Below, in pieces: positions 48,845-58,855 of a stretch of DNA of 58,855 nucleotides. The notes below the pieces were generated by a model. That model was not told the DNA's origin. It was given only the letters and a program-made list of their open reading frames with translations, and did not search any database. Position numbers and translations under genes: made by a program. Within the stretch, counting starts at the first letter, position 1. Each line of letters begins with the position of its first letter. The stretch covers positions 1-58,855 of the forward strand of contig JAJTCN010000023.1 in the NCBI GenBank assembly GCA_021323335.1, read 5' to 3'. This DNA is from Ramlibacter sp. GTDB lineage: Bacteria; Pseudomonadota; Gammaproteobacteria; Burkholderiales; Burkholderiaceae_C.

Positions 48845-48910
48845 TCCAACTATCGCAGTTGCCATAGATTGTTGGTTTAGGGCGCGTCACCTTCAGGGCG
48901 CGCCCTTTTT
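48845..48910 (+). ncRNA. Candidate short terminated transcript / attenuator upstream of lepA
   Basis: After TACAAT at about 48834 the sequence can form a hairpin CAACT-ATCGC-AGTTG (48847-48861) and then a terminator AGGGCGCG (48879-48886), 12-nt loop, CGCGCCCT (48899-48906) with TTTTT. The unit is about 65 nt and contains no ORF. It could be a small RNA or a leader attenuator for lepA-lepB-rnc-era. Evidence is structural only. Confidence 0.4.
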
Positions 48911-48954
48911 CTTTGTGCGCGGCTTTTGAATCAATCACTTATCTGTTCCCGTTG

Positions 48955-50766
<1,812 letters not shown>

Positions 50767-50770
50767 AACG

Positions 50771-51739
50771 ATGATGCCTTTCCTCACGGCCGCGGTCCTC
50801 GCGGCCTTTGTCGGTTATGCCGGCGCCTGGTACTTCGAATACGTCGAGGGCAACTTCGCGCTGCTGCTGTTCCTGGCGACCATCGTGACCGGCGTCTACT
50901 GGGTGGCCGAGCGCCTCTGGTACCTGCCGCAGCGTCGGCGGGCCGCCGCGGCGCTGGAGGCCCACGCCGCCCGCCGCAACGAGCGGCTGTCGGCCCAGGG
51001 CATCGCCACGGTCGATCCGCAGCTCGAGGAGGCCAGGCAGCGCATGCTGGCGCAGCCCTGGTGGCTGGACTGGACCGCCGGCCTGTTCCCGGTGATCGTC
51101 GCGGTCTTCGTGCTGCGCTCCTTCCTGTTCGAGCCGTTCAAGATCCCGTCCGGCTCGATGATCCCGACGCTGCTGGTCGGCGACCTCATCCTCGTGAACA
51201 AGTTCACGTACGGCCTGCGGGTGCCGGTGCTGAACACGCGGCTGACCGAGGGCACGCCGCCCAAGCGGGGCGACGTGATGGTCTTCCGCTACCCGCCCAA
51301 GCCCAGCCTCGACTACATCAAGCGGGTGGTCGGCGTGCCGGGCGACGAGGTCGCCTACCTGAACAAGCGCCTCACCATCAACGGCCGGCCGGTTCCGACG
51401 AATCAGCTGCCGGACTTCTTCGACGGCGACGCGATGCGCTACTTCAAGCACTTCGAGGAAAAGCTCGGCGACGGCGCGCACCGCATCCTGAACGACGACG
51501 AGCGTCCGGCGTTCGTTCCCGGCACCGAGGACTTTCCCTTCCGGCAGAATTGCCGCTACAGTGTGGAGGGGGTCGTCTGCAAGGTGCCGGAGGGGCACTA
51601 TTTCATGATGGGCGACAACCGGGACAATTCGCTCGATTCGCGCTATTGGGGGTTCGTTCCGGATCGGAACATCGTCGGCAAGGCATTCCTGATCTGGATG
51701 AATTTCGGCAACCTGAAGCGCATCGGGTCATTCGAATAG
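50771..51739 (+). CDS. lepB: Signal peptidase I
   Basis: Cleaves signal peptides of exported proteins at the periplasmic face. 322 residues, N-terminal hydrophobic segments at about 5-21, 28-48 and 101-120, catalytic Ser129 (KIPSGSMIPTL) and Lys184 (DYIKRVVGVPGD), later box MGDNRDNSLDSRYWGFV. The DUF4845 gene starts 18 bp later. Paired with lepA as in most proteobacteria. Confidence 0.97.
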   Translation: MMPFLTAAVLAAFVGYAGAWYFEYVEGNFALLLFLATIVTGVYWVAERLWYLPQRRRAAAALEAHAARRNERLSAQGIATVDPQLEEARQRMLAQPWWLDWTAGLFPVIVAVFVLRSFLFEPFKIPSGSMIPTLLVGDLILVNKFTYGLRVPVLNTRLTEGTPPKRGDVMVFRYPPKPSLDYIKRVVGVPGDEVAYLNKRLTINGRPVPTNQLPDFFDGDAMRYFKHFEEKLGDGAHRILNDDERPAFVPGTEDFPFRQNCRYSVEGVVCKVPEGHYFMMGDNRDNSLDSRYWGFVPDRNIVGKAFLIWMNFGNLKRIGSFE

Positions 51740-51757
51740 CTTGGACGGAGGGGTTTC

Positions 51758-52114
51758 ATGGCAGGCAAATCGCGGCAGCGCGGTATTTCGTTCCTCACGC
51801 TGGTCTTCATCCTGGCGGTGCTCGGCGGCGCGGGCGCCGTCGTCATGCAGACCTTGCCGTCCTTCCTGGAGTACCAGGCGGCGCTGAAGGCGATCAACAA
51901 GGCCAAGACCGAGGCGACCGTGGCCGCGGTGCGCTCTTCCTTCGACCGCTACGCCCAGGTGGACGACATCACGTCGATCCGCGGCAAGGACCTGGAGGTC
52001 ACCAAGAACGGCGACCAGGTCGTGGTGTCCTTCGCCTACCAGAAGGAATTCCACCTGTTCGGCCCGGCCTGGTTGCTGCTCAAGTACGCCGGGACCTCCC
52101 ATCCCGGCCGCTAG
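51758..52114 (+). CDS. DUF4845 family membrane protein
   Basis: A 118-residue protein with a type IV pilin-like N-terminus (RQRGISFLTLVFILAVLGGAGAVVMQTLP) in which one hydrophobic helix (about 9-30) anchors a small periplasmic domain (residues 35-118). The family DUF4845 is nearly always encoded between lepB and rnc in betaproteobacteria; function unknown. No GFTLIE-type prepilin cleavage motif is complete, so it is not a typical pilin. Confidence 0.9.
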   Translation: MAGKSRQRGISFLTLVFILAVLGGAGAVVMQTLPSFLEYQAALKAINKAKTEATVAAVRSSFDRYAQVDDITSIRGKDLEVTKNGDQVVVSFAYQKEFHLFGPAWLLLKYAGTSHPGR

Positions 52115-52127
52115 TCCCCCTGCAGTC

Positions 52128-52811
52128 GTGGCAGATGCGCTCGCGGCGCTGCAGTCGAAGCTGCAGCACCGCTTCCAGGACCCCAAGCTGCTGGCCCGGG
52201 CGCTCACGCACCGCAGTTTCTCCGCGGAACACAACGAGCGCCTGGAATTCCTCGGCGACGCCGTGCTCAACTTGGCCGTCGCGGCCCTGCTGTACGAGCA
52301 GCTTGCCTCCCTGCCCGAAGGCGACCTGACCAAGGTGCGGGCCTCGCTGGTGCGGCAGGAGCCCTTGCACCAGATCGCCCTGGGGCTGGGCCTGCCGGCC
52401 CTGCTGCGGGTGGGCGAGGGCGAGGCGCGGACCAATGGCCGCAACCGTCCCTCGATCCTGGCCGACGCGCTGGAGGCGGTGGTCGGCGCCGTCTACCTCG
52501 ACGGCGGCTACCCGGCCGCGGAAGCGGTCGTGCGGCGCCTGTTCCAGGACGTGGAGCTCAAGCCTTCGCTGGCCGTGGCGGCCAAGGACCCCAAGACCGA
52601 GCTGCAGGAGCTGCTGCAGGGCCGCAAGATGAACCTGCCGCTGTACCGGGTGGTCGGCACCCTGGGCGCGGCCCACAAGCAGACCTTCGACGTGGAATGC
52701 GAAGTGGTCGAGCTGGGCATGGTCGAGCGCGGCATCGGCGCGTCGCGCCGGGCCGGCGAACAGGCGGCCGCAGCGGCTATGCTGATGGTGCTGAAAGCCA
52801 AATGGAAATGA
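52128..52811 (+). CDS. rnc: Ribonuclease III
   Basis: Double-strand-specific endoribonuclease for rRNA and regulatory RNA processing. 227 residues: RNase III signature [11 protein letters not shown] at 37-47 with Glu40 and Asp44, second acidic pair Asp113 and Glu116 ([12 protein letters not shown]), and a C-terminal dsRNA-binding domain ([35 protein letters not shown]). GTG start at 52128. Its TGA overlaps the era start. RNase III in many species regulates its own operon. Confidence 0.97.
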   Translation: MADALAALQSKLQHRFQDPKLLARALTHRSFSAEHNERLEFLGDAVLNLAVAALLYEQLASLPEGDLTKVRASLVRQEPLHQIALGLGLPALLRVGEGEARTNGRNRPSILADALEAVVGAVYLDGGYPAAEAVVRRLFQDVELKPSLAVAAKDPKTELQELLQGRKMNLPLYRVVGTLGAAHKQTFDVECEVVELGMVERGIGASRRAGEQAAAAAMLMVLKAKWK

Positions 52812-53734
52812 CGTCCGACTCCACTCCTGCCGCCCCCGCGGGCCAGCGCTGCGGCCTGGTCGCCATCGTCGGCAAGCCGAACGTGGGCAAGTCCACGCTG
52901 CTCAATGCGCTGGTGGGCCAGAAGATCAGCATCACCTCGAGCAAGGCGCAGACCACGCGCCACCGCATCACCGGCGTGCGCACCGAGGGGCAGGCGCAGT
53001 TCGTCTTCGTCGACACCCCCGGGTTCCAGACGAAGCACGGCTCCGCGCTCAACCGCTCCCTGAACCGCGCCGTGACCGGCGCGATCGGCGACGTCGACGT
53101 GGTGCTTTTCGTGGTGGAAGCGGGCAACTTCACGCTGGGCGACGCCAAGGTGCTGTCGCTGCTGAAGCCGGACATCCCGGCGATCCTGGTGGCCAACAAG
53201 CTGGACACGCTGCACCGGCGCGGCGACCTGGCGCCCTGGCTGCGCGACATGCAGGAGCGCCATCCGTTCGCCGAATTCATGCCGATCTCCGCGAAGAACG
53301 CCAAGGACGTCGAGCGCGTGCTGCAGGTGTGCGAGAAATACCTGCCGCAGCAGCCCTGGTTCTACGCCGAGGACGAACTCACCGACCGGAGCGAGCGCTT
53401 CATGGCCGGCGAGATGGTCCGCGAAAAGCTGTTCCGCCTGACCGGCGACGAGCTGCCCTACACCTCCACCGTCGTCATCGACGAGTTCAAGGAAGAACCC
53501 AGCCCGAAGTTCAAGCGCATGGTGCGCATCGCCGCCACCATCGTGGTGGAGCGCGACAGCCACAAGGCGATGGTGATCGGCGAGGGCGGCGAAAAGCTCA
53601 AGCGCATCGGCACCGAGGCCCGCACGGAGCTGGAGCGGCTGTTCGACGCCAAGGTCTTCCTGCAGATGTTCGTGAAGGTGCGTTCCGGCTGGGCCGACGA
53701 CGAGGCGCGCGTGCGCAGCTTCGGCTATGAATAG
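52802..53734 (+). CDS. era: GTPase Era
   Basis: Essential 16S rRNA-binding GTPase in 30S assembly. 310 residues: GKPNVGKS (24-31), switch I with TRHRITG, DTPGF, NKLD, and the C-terminal KH domain ([24 protein letters not shown]). Two in-frame ATG (52802 and 52808) are possible; the second overlaps the rnc stop as ATGA. recO begins 14 bp after. Confidence 0.97.
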   Translation: MEMTSDSTPAAPAGQRCGLVAIVGKPNVGKSTLLNALVGQKISITSSKAQTTRHRITGVRTEGQAQFVFVDTPGFQTKHGSALNRSLNRAVTGAIGDVDVVLFVVEAGNFTLGDAKVLSLLKPDIPAILVANKLDTLHRRGDLAPWLRDMQERHPFAEFMPISAKNAKDVERVLQVCEKYLPQQPWFYAEDELTDRSERFMAGEMVREKLFRLTGDELPYTSTVVIDEFKEEPSPKFKRMVRIAATIVVERDSHKAMVIGEGGEKLKRIGTEARTELERLFDAKVFLQMFVKVRSGWADDEARVRSFGYE

Positions 53735-53748
53735 CGCGTGAGGCGGCC

Positions 53749-54498
53749 GTGCCCGCCAAGCGCATCGCCGACGAACCGGCGTTCGTCCTGCACCGCTACG
53801 ACTGGAGCGAGTCCAGCCTGATCCTGGAGCTGCTGACGCGCCATTTCGGCCGGATCGCCGTCGTCGCCAAGGGCGCCAAGAAGCCCAGCTCCAACTTCCG
53901 CCCGGTGCTGCTGCCGCTGCAGCCGCTGCACGTGGCCTTCGGCGGCGACGCCGAGATCCGCACGCTGAAGTCCGCCGAATGGGGCGGCGGCCAGGTCATG
54001 CCCACCGGCGAGGCGCTGCTCTCCGGCTACTACCTCAACGAACTGATGATGCGGCTGCTGGCGCGCGACGACCCGCACCCGGCCCTGTTCGACGTCTACG
54101 CCTCCGCCGTGCGCGTGCTGGCCATGGACGATCCGCACACGCTGCAGCCCGCCCTGCGCGCCTTCGAGCTGCTGCTGCTGCGCGAAACGGGCTTCCTGCC
54201 CTCGCTGGACCTGCAGACCGGGACGCTGGCGCCGCTGGACGCCCGGCAGCGCTACAGCCTGCGCCCCGAAGGCGGGCTGGTGGAAGCGCACGTCGCCGAC
54301 GAACGCGGCAGCCTGGCGGGAGCGCAATGGCTCGAAATCCAGGCCGCGCTGGACGACCCGGCCCCGTTCCACGCCACCCTGCGCGCGGCGGCGACGCTGG
54401 GCGAACTGAAGACGCAGCTGCGCGCGCTGCTGCACTACCATTGCGGCGTGGCGACCCTGCGAACGCGCCAGCTGATGATCGATCTCCAGTCCCTATGA
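53749..54498 (+). CDS. recO: DNA repair protein RecO
   Basis: RecFOR-pathway mediator that loads RecA on SSB-coated DNA. The 249-residue protein has an N-terminal OB fold ([36 protein letters not shown]) and a helical C-terminal domain ([19 protein letters not shown]). GTG start; the stop overlaps pdxJ by ATGA. No zinc-finger cysteines, as in the E. coli type. Confidence 0.93.
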   Translation: MPAKRIADEPAFVLHRYDWSESSLILELLTRHFGRIAVVAKGAKKPSSNFRPVLLPLQPLHVAFGGDAEIRTLKSAEWGGGQVMPTGEALLSGYYLNELMMRLLARDDPHPALFDVYASAVRVLAMDDPHTLQPALRAFELLLLRETGFLPSLDLQTGTLAPLDARQRYSLRPEGGLVEAHVADERGSLAGAQWLEIQAALDDPAPFHATLRAAATLGELKTQLRALLHYHCGVATLRTRQLMIDLQSL

Positions 54499-55244
54499 AG
54501 CCTTCCCCCACGCAGCTGTCGGTGAACCTGAACAAGGTGGCCCTGGTGCGCAACACGCGCCACCTCGGCATCCCCAGCGTCACCCGCGCGGCCACGCTGT
54601 GCCTGCAGGCGGGCGCGCATGGCATCACGGTGCACCCGCGGCCCGACGAGCGCCACATCCGGGCGCAGGACGTGCGCGAGCTGCATGCGCTGCTGCAGCG
54701 GGACTGGCCGCGGGCGGAGTTCAACATCGAGGGCAACCCCTTCCACAACCTGATGGACTTCGTGCGCGAGCTGCGGCCGCACCAGTGCACCTTCGTGCCG
54801 GACGCCGAAGGCCAGTTCACCAGCGACCACGGCTGGGACCTGCGGGCGGACGCCGGGCGCGTGAAGCCCCTGATCGCCGAGGCGAAGGCGCTCGGCGTGC
54901 GGGTCAGCCTGTTCATGGACGCGGACCCGGCGGCCATGGCCCTGGCCCGGGCCGTCGGGGCCGACCGCGTCGAGCTGTACACCGAGCCGTATGCCGCCGC
55001 CTGGGGCACGCCGGCGCAGGAGGAGCAGTTGCGCCGCTTCGCCGCGGCTGCCCAGGCCGCGCTGGATGCGGGGCTCGGCGTGAACGCGGGGCATGACCTG
55101 AACCGCGACAACCTGGCCGCCTTCGTGCGGCGCGTGCCGGGCGTGAGCGAAGTCTCCATCGGCCACGCCCTCATCGCCGACGCGCTGGAGATGGGTTATG
55201 CGGCGACCGTGCGCGCCTACCTGCAAGCGCTGGCGGCCCCGTGA
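54495..55244 (+). CDS. pdxJ: Pyridoxine 5'-phosphate synthase
   Basis: Condenses 1-deoxyxylulose 5-phosphate with 3-amino-1-hydroxyacetone phosphate in vitamin B6 synthesis. 249-residue TIM barrel: [64 protein letters not shown] and [10 protein letters not shown]. Overlaps recO by 4 nt and acpS by 4 nt (GTGA). The pdxJ-acpS pairing is conserved. Confidence 0.97.
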   Translation: MKPSPTQLSVNLNKVALVRNTRHLGIPSVTRAATLCLQAGAHGITVHPRPDERHIRAQDVRELHALLQRDWPRAEFNIEGNPFHNLMDFVRELRPHQCTFVPDAEGQFTSDHGWDLRADAGRVKPLIAEAKALGVRVSLFMDADPAAMALARAVGADRVELYTEPYAAAWGTPAQEEQLRRFAAAAQAALDAGLGVNAGHDLNRDNLAAFVRRVPGVSEVSIGHALIADALEMGYAATVRAYLQALAAP

Positions 55245-55645
55245 TCTACGGCATCGGTACCGACATCTGCGACGTGCGCCGCATCCGCGAATCGATCGAG
55301 CGGCACGGCGACCGCTTCGCCCACCGGGTGCTCAGCGACGCCGAGTTCGACGTCTGGAAGGCGCGCGGCGCGCGCTGGCCCGAGCGCGGCGTGCGCTACC
55401 TGGCCACGCGTTTCTCGGCCAAGGAGGCGTTCAGCAAGGCGGTGGGCATGGGCATGCGCATGCCGATGACCTGGCGCCACTGCGAGATCGCCAACCTGCC
55501 CAGCGGCCAGCCTTATATCGTGCTGCACGGCGCGTTGAAGACCTGGTGCGAGGCCCGCGGCCTGTCCGCGCACGTGACGGTGACGGACGAATCGGAATAC
55601 GCGGCGAGCTTCGTCGTGATCGAACAGAAGGAAAGCACACCATGA
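55241..55645 (+). CDS. acpS: Holo-ACP synthase
   Basis: Transfers 4'-phosphopantetheine from CoA to Ser37 of AcpP (encoded at 42608). 134 residues; Asp8 ([14 protein letters not shown]) and Glu62 ([15 protein letters not shown]) coordinate magnesium. GTG start overlaps the pdxJ stop; the stop overlaps the nagZ start (ATGA). Confidence 0.96.
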   Translation: MIYGIGTDICDVRRIRESIERHGDRFAHRVLSDAEFDVWKARGARWPERGVRYLATRFSAKEAFSKAVGMGMRMPMTWRHCEIANLPSGQPYIVLHGALKTWCEARGLSAHVTVTDESEYAASFVVIEQKESTP

Positions 55646-56730
55646 GTGACCAAGCCCCGGTGATCATCGACGTCGCCGGCACCCGACTGACCGCGGACGA
55701 CCGCCGCCGCCTCGCCCACCCCCTGGTGGGCGGGATGATCCTGTTCGGCCGCAACTGGGAAAGCCGCGAACAGGTGTCGGCGCTGTGCGCCGAAGTCAAG
55801 CAGGTGCGCGACGACCTGCTCATCTCGGTGGACCACGAGGGCGGGCGGGTGCAGCGCTTCCGCACCGACGGCTTCACCCACCTGCCGCCGATGCGCCGCT
55901 TCGGCGAGATGTGGATGAAGGACGGCAAGGGCCGCGAAGGCAGCGGCGCCATGCGCGCCATGGCGGCAGCCACGGGGGCGGGCTACGTGCTGGGGGCCGA
56001 GCTGCGTGCCTGCGGCGTGGACTTCAGCTTCACGCCCGTGCTGGACCTGGACTTCGGCGCCAGCTCGGTGATCGGCGACCGTTCGTTCCACCGGGACCCG
56101 CGCATCGTCACCCTGCTGGCGCGCGCGCTCATGCAGGGCCTGCTGCAGGCCGGCGTGGCGAACTGTGGCAAGCATTTCCCCGGGCATGGCTACGTGAAGG
56201 CGGACTCGCACCTGGAGATCCCGGTGGACGACCGGAGCCTGAAGGCGATCCTGGAGGACGACGCGGCGCCTTACGAGTGGCTCGGCACGGCGCTCACCAG
56301 CGTGATGCCAGCGCATGTGATCTACCCGAAGGTGGACAAGCTGCCGGCGGGCTTCTCGCCGAAGTGGCTGAACGACATCCTGCGCGACAGGCTGCAGTTC
56401 CAGGGCGCGATCTTCAGCGACGACCTGAGCATGGCCGGCGCGCGCAAGATCGACGGCCGCGACGTGACGTACACGGAGGCCGCGGTCGTGGCCCTGGAGG
56501 CGGGTTGCGACATGGTGCTGCTGTGCAACGAGTCGGTGAACAGCGAAGGCGGGAGCGCGATCGACGAGCTGCTGGAGGGCCTGGCCGCGGCGCAGGAGGG
56601 CGGCGAGTGGCGCGCGAATGAAGCGAGCGAACAGCGCCGCCTGGCCCTGCTGCCCTGCGGCCCCGCGCCGTCGTGGGATCACCTCATGACGGAGCCGCGG
56701 TACATGCGGGCGTTGCAGCTGCTGCCCTGA
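55642..56730 (+). CDS. nagZ: Beta-N-acetylhexosaminidase NagZ
   Basis: Cytoplasmic muropeptide-recycling enzyme releasing GlcNAc from anhydro-muropeptides. 362-residue GH3 protein: [26 protein letters not shown] (62-73), the GH3 loop KHFPGHG (177-183) with catalytic His, IMPAHV-like VMPAHVIY, and FSDDLSM with the nucleophile Asp. Ends the lepA operon in front of a palindrome. Confidence 0.96.
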   Translation: MSDQAPVIIDVAGTRLTADDRRRLAHPLVGGMILFGRNWESREQVSALCAEVKQVRDDLLISVDHEGGRVQRFRTDGFTHLPPMRRFGEMWMKDGKGREGSGAMRAMAAATGAGYVLGAELRACGVDFSFTPVLDLDFGASSVIGDRSFHRDPRIVTLLARALMQGLLQAGVANCGKHFPGHGYVKADSHLEIPVDDRSLKAILEDDAAPYEWLGTALTSVMPAHVIYPKVDKLPAGFSPKWLNDILRDRLQFQGAIFSDDLSMAGARKIDGRDVTYTEAAVVALEAGCDMVLLCNESVNSEGGSAIDELLEGLAAAQEGGEWRANEASEQRRLALLPCGPAPSWDHLMTEPRYMRALQLLP

Positions 56731-56736
56731 CCGCTG

Positions 56737-56808
56737 CCGGGGTGCCCGCGGCAACCCGGCCTACGGGAGATGCTGTCCCGTAGGTCGGGTTGCGCGCAGC
56801 GCGCCCCG
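56737..56808. repeat. Palindrome between nagZ and Hsp70 gene (copy 2 of GTAGG/GGGTTGCGCG family)
   Basis: AACCCGGCCTACGGGA (56753-56768) and TCCCGTAGGTCGGGTT (56776-56791) pair with one mismatch around a 7-nt loop, with further outer pairing (CGGGG at 56738 to CCCCG at 56804). The segment repeats the order and sequence of 6622-6680. Convergent genes flank it, so it likely works as a bidirectional terminator. Confidence 0.75.
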
Positions 56809-56815
56809 ACAAGCC

Positions 56816-58075
56816 CTACGCGCGACCGGCCGAATACGACAACCCCGTCGCCACCCCGCCGAACAGGTCGCCTTCGACGATCTCCGTAGCCGGAAACCGC
56901 TCGCGCAACAGCTTTTGGAAAGGCCGCAGTGCCGAGGAGCCGCCGGTGAGGTAGAGGGCACCCACCGCGTCCGGTGCGACGCCGGCGCGCTGCACGCACG
57001 ACGCGGCGCAGTCCACCACCTGCTCCAGCAACAGCGACAGGTCCCGCGCCATCTCCTGCGGTCCGATGTGCGCCTCCAGGCCCGGCTCGACCGGCGACAG
57101 GTCGATCGTCGCGGCCTCGCCGCTCACCGAACCGCGGATCTTCGCCTGCTCCACCTCGCTGGCGACCAGGTGCCCGAGGCGCTGGTCCAGCACCGTCATC
57201 AGGCGATCGTGCAGCCGCGTGTCGCTGTAGTCGCTGCGCAGTTGCCGCACCTGGCGCACCATCTTCGGCGTGGTCATCCAGTGGATCAGGTGCCAGCTGG
57301 AAAGGTCCAGGAAAGGCGGGCTCGGCACTTCGCGGCCCGACGGCCCGATGTGGCGGAAGCCGAGCAGCGGCATCACCTGCCGCAGGTTCAGCTTCTGGTC
57401 GTAGTCGGTGCCGCCGATGTGGACGCCCGCCGTGGCCAGGATGTCGCCGGAACGGTCGGCCTGCCGCATGCGGCCCGGGCCGAGCCGCACCAGGGTGAAG
57501 TCCGACGTACCGCCGCCGATGTCGACCACCAGCACCAGCGCTTCGCGGGCGATGCGGCGTTCGTAGTCGAGCGCGGCCGCGATCGGCTCCAGTTCGAAGG
57601 ACACCTCGTCGAAGCCGGCGCTCGCCGCGGCTTGCGCCAGCGCCGCCTGCGCGCGGCGATCGCGCGCCGCGTCGCCGTCGACGAAGTGCACCGGCCGGCC
57701 GATGACGGCGCGCCGCGGCTCGGCGCCCAGGTGGCGGCCGGCGCGCGCGCGCAGTTCCGCCAGGAAGCGCGCGATGATGGCCTGGAAGCTCAGCATCGTG
57801 CCGCCGACCGCCGTCTCTTCCTCCAGCAGGCTGCTGCCCAGCAGGCTCTTGAGCGAGCGCATCAGCCGGCCTTCGGTGCCCGCCAGGTAGTGGGAGATCG
57901 CCTCGCGCCCGAAGGAGACGCGGTGGTCCTCGGCGCTGAAGAAGACGGCGGTCGGCAGCGTCGTGGCCGCCCCTTCGAGCGGAACCAGCCGCGCCACCCC
58001 GTCGGATGCCGTGAACGAGACCGCCGAGTTCGAGGTGCCGAAGTCGATGCCGAGGGCCGGAACTGCCGCCCGCAT
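56816..58075 (-). CDS. YegD-like Hsp70 family protein
   Basis: A 419-residue actin-fold ATPase: phosphate-1 motif LGIDFGTSNSAVSF, connect-1/phosphate-2 region LVVDIGGGTSDFTLVRLG (about 188-205), adenosine motif LTGGSSALRPFQK. It has only the nucleotide-binding domain and no substrate-binding C-domain, as in E. coli YegD, a DnaK-like protein of unknown client. Its start overlaps the lysS stop by 1 nt (TGATG), so it is read after lysS. Confidence 0.92.
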   Translation of the reverse strand: MRAAVPALGIDFGTSNSAVSFTASDGVARLVPLEGAATTLPTAVFFSAEDHRVSFGREAISHYLAGTEGRLMRSLKSLLGSSLLEEETAVGGTMLSFQAIIARFLAELRARAGRHLGAEPRRAVIGRPVHFVDGDAARDRRAQAALAQAAASAGFDEVSFELEPIAAALDYERRIAREALVLVVDIGGGTSDFTLVRLGPGRMRQADRSGDILATAGVHIGGTDYDQKLNLRQVMPLLGFRHIGPSGREVPSPPFLDLSSWHLIHWMTTPKMVRQVRQLRSDYSDTRLHDRLMTVLDQRLGHLVASEVEQAKIRGSVSGEAATIDLSPVEPGLEAHIGPQEMARDLSLLLEQVVDCAASCVQRAGVAPDAVGALYLTGGSSALRPFQKLLRERFPATEIVEGDLFGGVATGLSYSAGRA

Positions 58076-58855
58076 CAGCCCTCGCGCCGCAGCGCCGGGA
58101 ACAGGATGATGTCGCGGATGCTGGGGCTGTCGGTCAGCAGCATCATCAGGCGGTCGATGCCGATGCCGCAGCCGCCGGCCGGCGGCATGCCGTATTCGAG
58201 CGCCCGCACGAAGTCGTGGTCGTAGAACATGGCTTCGTCGTCGCCCGCGTCCTTGGCGCTCACCTGCGCCTGGAAGCGCGCGGCCTGGTCCTCGGCGTCG
58301 TTCAGCTCGGAGAAGCCGTTGGCCATCTCGCGGCCGGTGATGTACAGCTCGAAGCGCTCCGTCACCTCCGGGCGTTCGTCGTTGGCGCGCGCCAGCGGCG
58401 AGATCTCGGTCGGGTGCTCCATGATGAAGGTGGGCTGCCAGAGCTTCTCCTCCACCTTCTCCTCGAAGTACAGCACCTGCAGCGAGGCGAGCGAGCGGCC
58501 CGAGAGGCGCTGCTTCTCCTCCGTCATGCCCAGCTTCTTCAGCTGGCCGACCAGCCAGTCCCGGTCGCCGACGTTGTCGCCCGCCTCGCTGTGGCGCACG
58601 ATCGCCTCGGGGATGGTGAGGCGCTCGAACGGCCTGGCCAGGTCCACTTCCTTGCCCGCGTACGTGAGTTGCAACGTGTCCACGGCCTTCTGCGCGGCGT
58701 CGCGCAGCAGCGCTTCGGTGAAGTCCATGAGGTCGCGGTAGTTCCAGTACGCCGCGTAGAACTCCATCATCGTGAACTCGGGGTTGTGCCTGACCGAGAT
58801 GCCTTCGTTGCGGAAGTTGCGGTTGATCTCGAACACGCGCTCGAAGCCGCCGACC
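58075..58855 (-). CDS. lysS: Lysyl-tRNA synthetase, C-terminal part (5' end outside window)
   Basis: The class II lysyl-tRNA synthetase is open at the right edge; 259 codons are visible. Motif 2 ([26 protein letters not shown]), the ATP loop and motif 3 ([21 protein letters not shown]) are intact. It charges tRNA-Lys. In Burkholderiales it is normally near prfB; that side is not in the window. Confidence 0.96.
   Translation of the reverse strand, partial: VGGFERVFEINRNFRNEGISVRHNPEFTMMEFYAAYWNYRDLMDFTEALLRDAAQKAVDTLQLTYAGKEVDLARPFERLTIPEAIVRHSEAGDNVGDRDWLVGQLKKLGMTEEKQRLSGRSLASLQVLYFEEKVEEKLWQPTFIMEHPTEISPLARANDERPEVTERFELYITGREMANGFSELNDAEDQAARFQAQVSAKDAGDDEAMFYDHDFVRALEYGMPPAGGCGIGIDRLMMLLTDSPSIRDIILFPALRREG

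Larger units (their letters stand above)
48497..48954 (+). promoter_or_regulatory. lepA upstream region, about 460 bp without a convincing gene
   Basis: The stretch is less GC-rich than its neighbours. It has a TTAG-N10-CTAA dyad (48561-48578), two tandem TGTGAATAA motifs (48744-48752 and 48755-48763), a TACAAT -10-like hexamer (about 48834-48839) and a terminator hairpin at 48879-48910, then the lepA leader. Short ORFs on the minus strand show no recognisable protein. Confidence 0.55.

Noticed and set aside
48615..48938. 107-codon minus-strand ORF in the lepA upstream region
   Set aside because: No recognisable protein, no ribosome site, crosses the terminator and DnaA-like motifs; the region reads as regulatory.

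Overview
The window is a gene-dense (about 95 percent), high-GC chromosomal segment of a betaproteobacterium, most likely Burkholderiales and probably Comamonadaceae (Ramlibacter/Variovorax-like). This placement is inferred from protein flavour, the HemX/HemY pair, the RseA/MucB/MucD order, the long RNase E with a basic tail, and the gene order. It carries no transposase, phage, plasmid, CRISPR, rRNA or tRNA gene. It is core genome, and nearly every gene is recognisable.

Layout. 1-2682: rplU (3' end), rpmA, obgE, proB. 2949-4086 (minus): CNP1-like protein and rppH. 4179-6598: proS and a lytic transglycosylase. 6687-11564 (minus): AAA ATPase, grxD, prmC, prfA, hemA. 11641-14417: small membrane protein, yaaA, a 2OG-Fe(II) oxygenase, queF. 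14427-18660 (minus): small membrane protein, dinB, an FMN alpha-hydroxyacid dehydrogenase, argH. 18768-22048: AlgZ/AlgR-type two-component pair, AI-2E-family permease, DUF3297. 22074-25267 (minus): small protein and ppc. 25341-29327: hemC-hemD-hemX-hemY. 29462-32779 (minus): rne, with a leader of about 500 nt. 33281-36256: rluC, HAD phosphatase, Rieske protein, S49 peptidase. 36370-37733 (minus): tetrapyrrole-methylase-fold methyltransferase and maf. 37759-44095: yceD-rpmF-plsX-fabH-fabD-fabG-acpP-fabF. 44121-48444: YgfX-like protein, rpoE-rseA-rseB and a broken htrA/mucD. 48955-56730: lepA-lepB-DUF4845-rnc-era-recO-pdxJ-acpS-nagZ. 56816-58855 (minus): YegD-like Hsp70 and lysS (5' end outside the window).

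How the genes work together. Three classic clusters dominate: tetrapyrrole synthesis (hemA apart, hemCDXY together), type II fatty-acid synthesis (plsX to fabF), and the sigma-E envelope-stress operon followed by the lep-rnc-era group. Co-directional genes very often overlap as ATGA, GTGA or TGATG, suggesting translational coupling.

What stands out. (1) Two conserved genes appear to carry internal deletions of similar size. argH lacks about 28 codons in frame, removing the ASL hallmark around SLDxVSDRD. htrA/mucD lacks about 76 nt between protease and PDZ1, which shifts the frame. (2) Gene junctions are occupied by long palindromes of several families. The most striking is a 272-bp nested palindrome whose 33-bp terminal inverted repeats begin with TAG and supply the stop codons of both flanking convergent genes. 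(3) Two loci share a CGCAAAAG-type hairpin and two share a GTAGG/GGGTTGCGCG-type palindrome. (4) The lepA upstream region holds two tandem DnaA-box consensus matches and a short unit ending in an intrinsic terminator that may be a small RNA or an attenuator.
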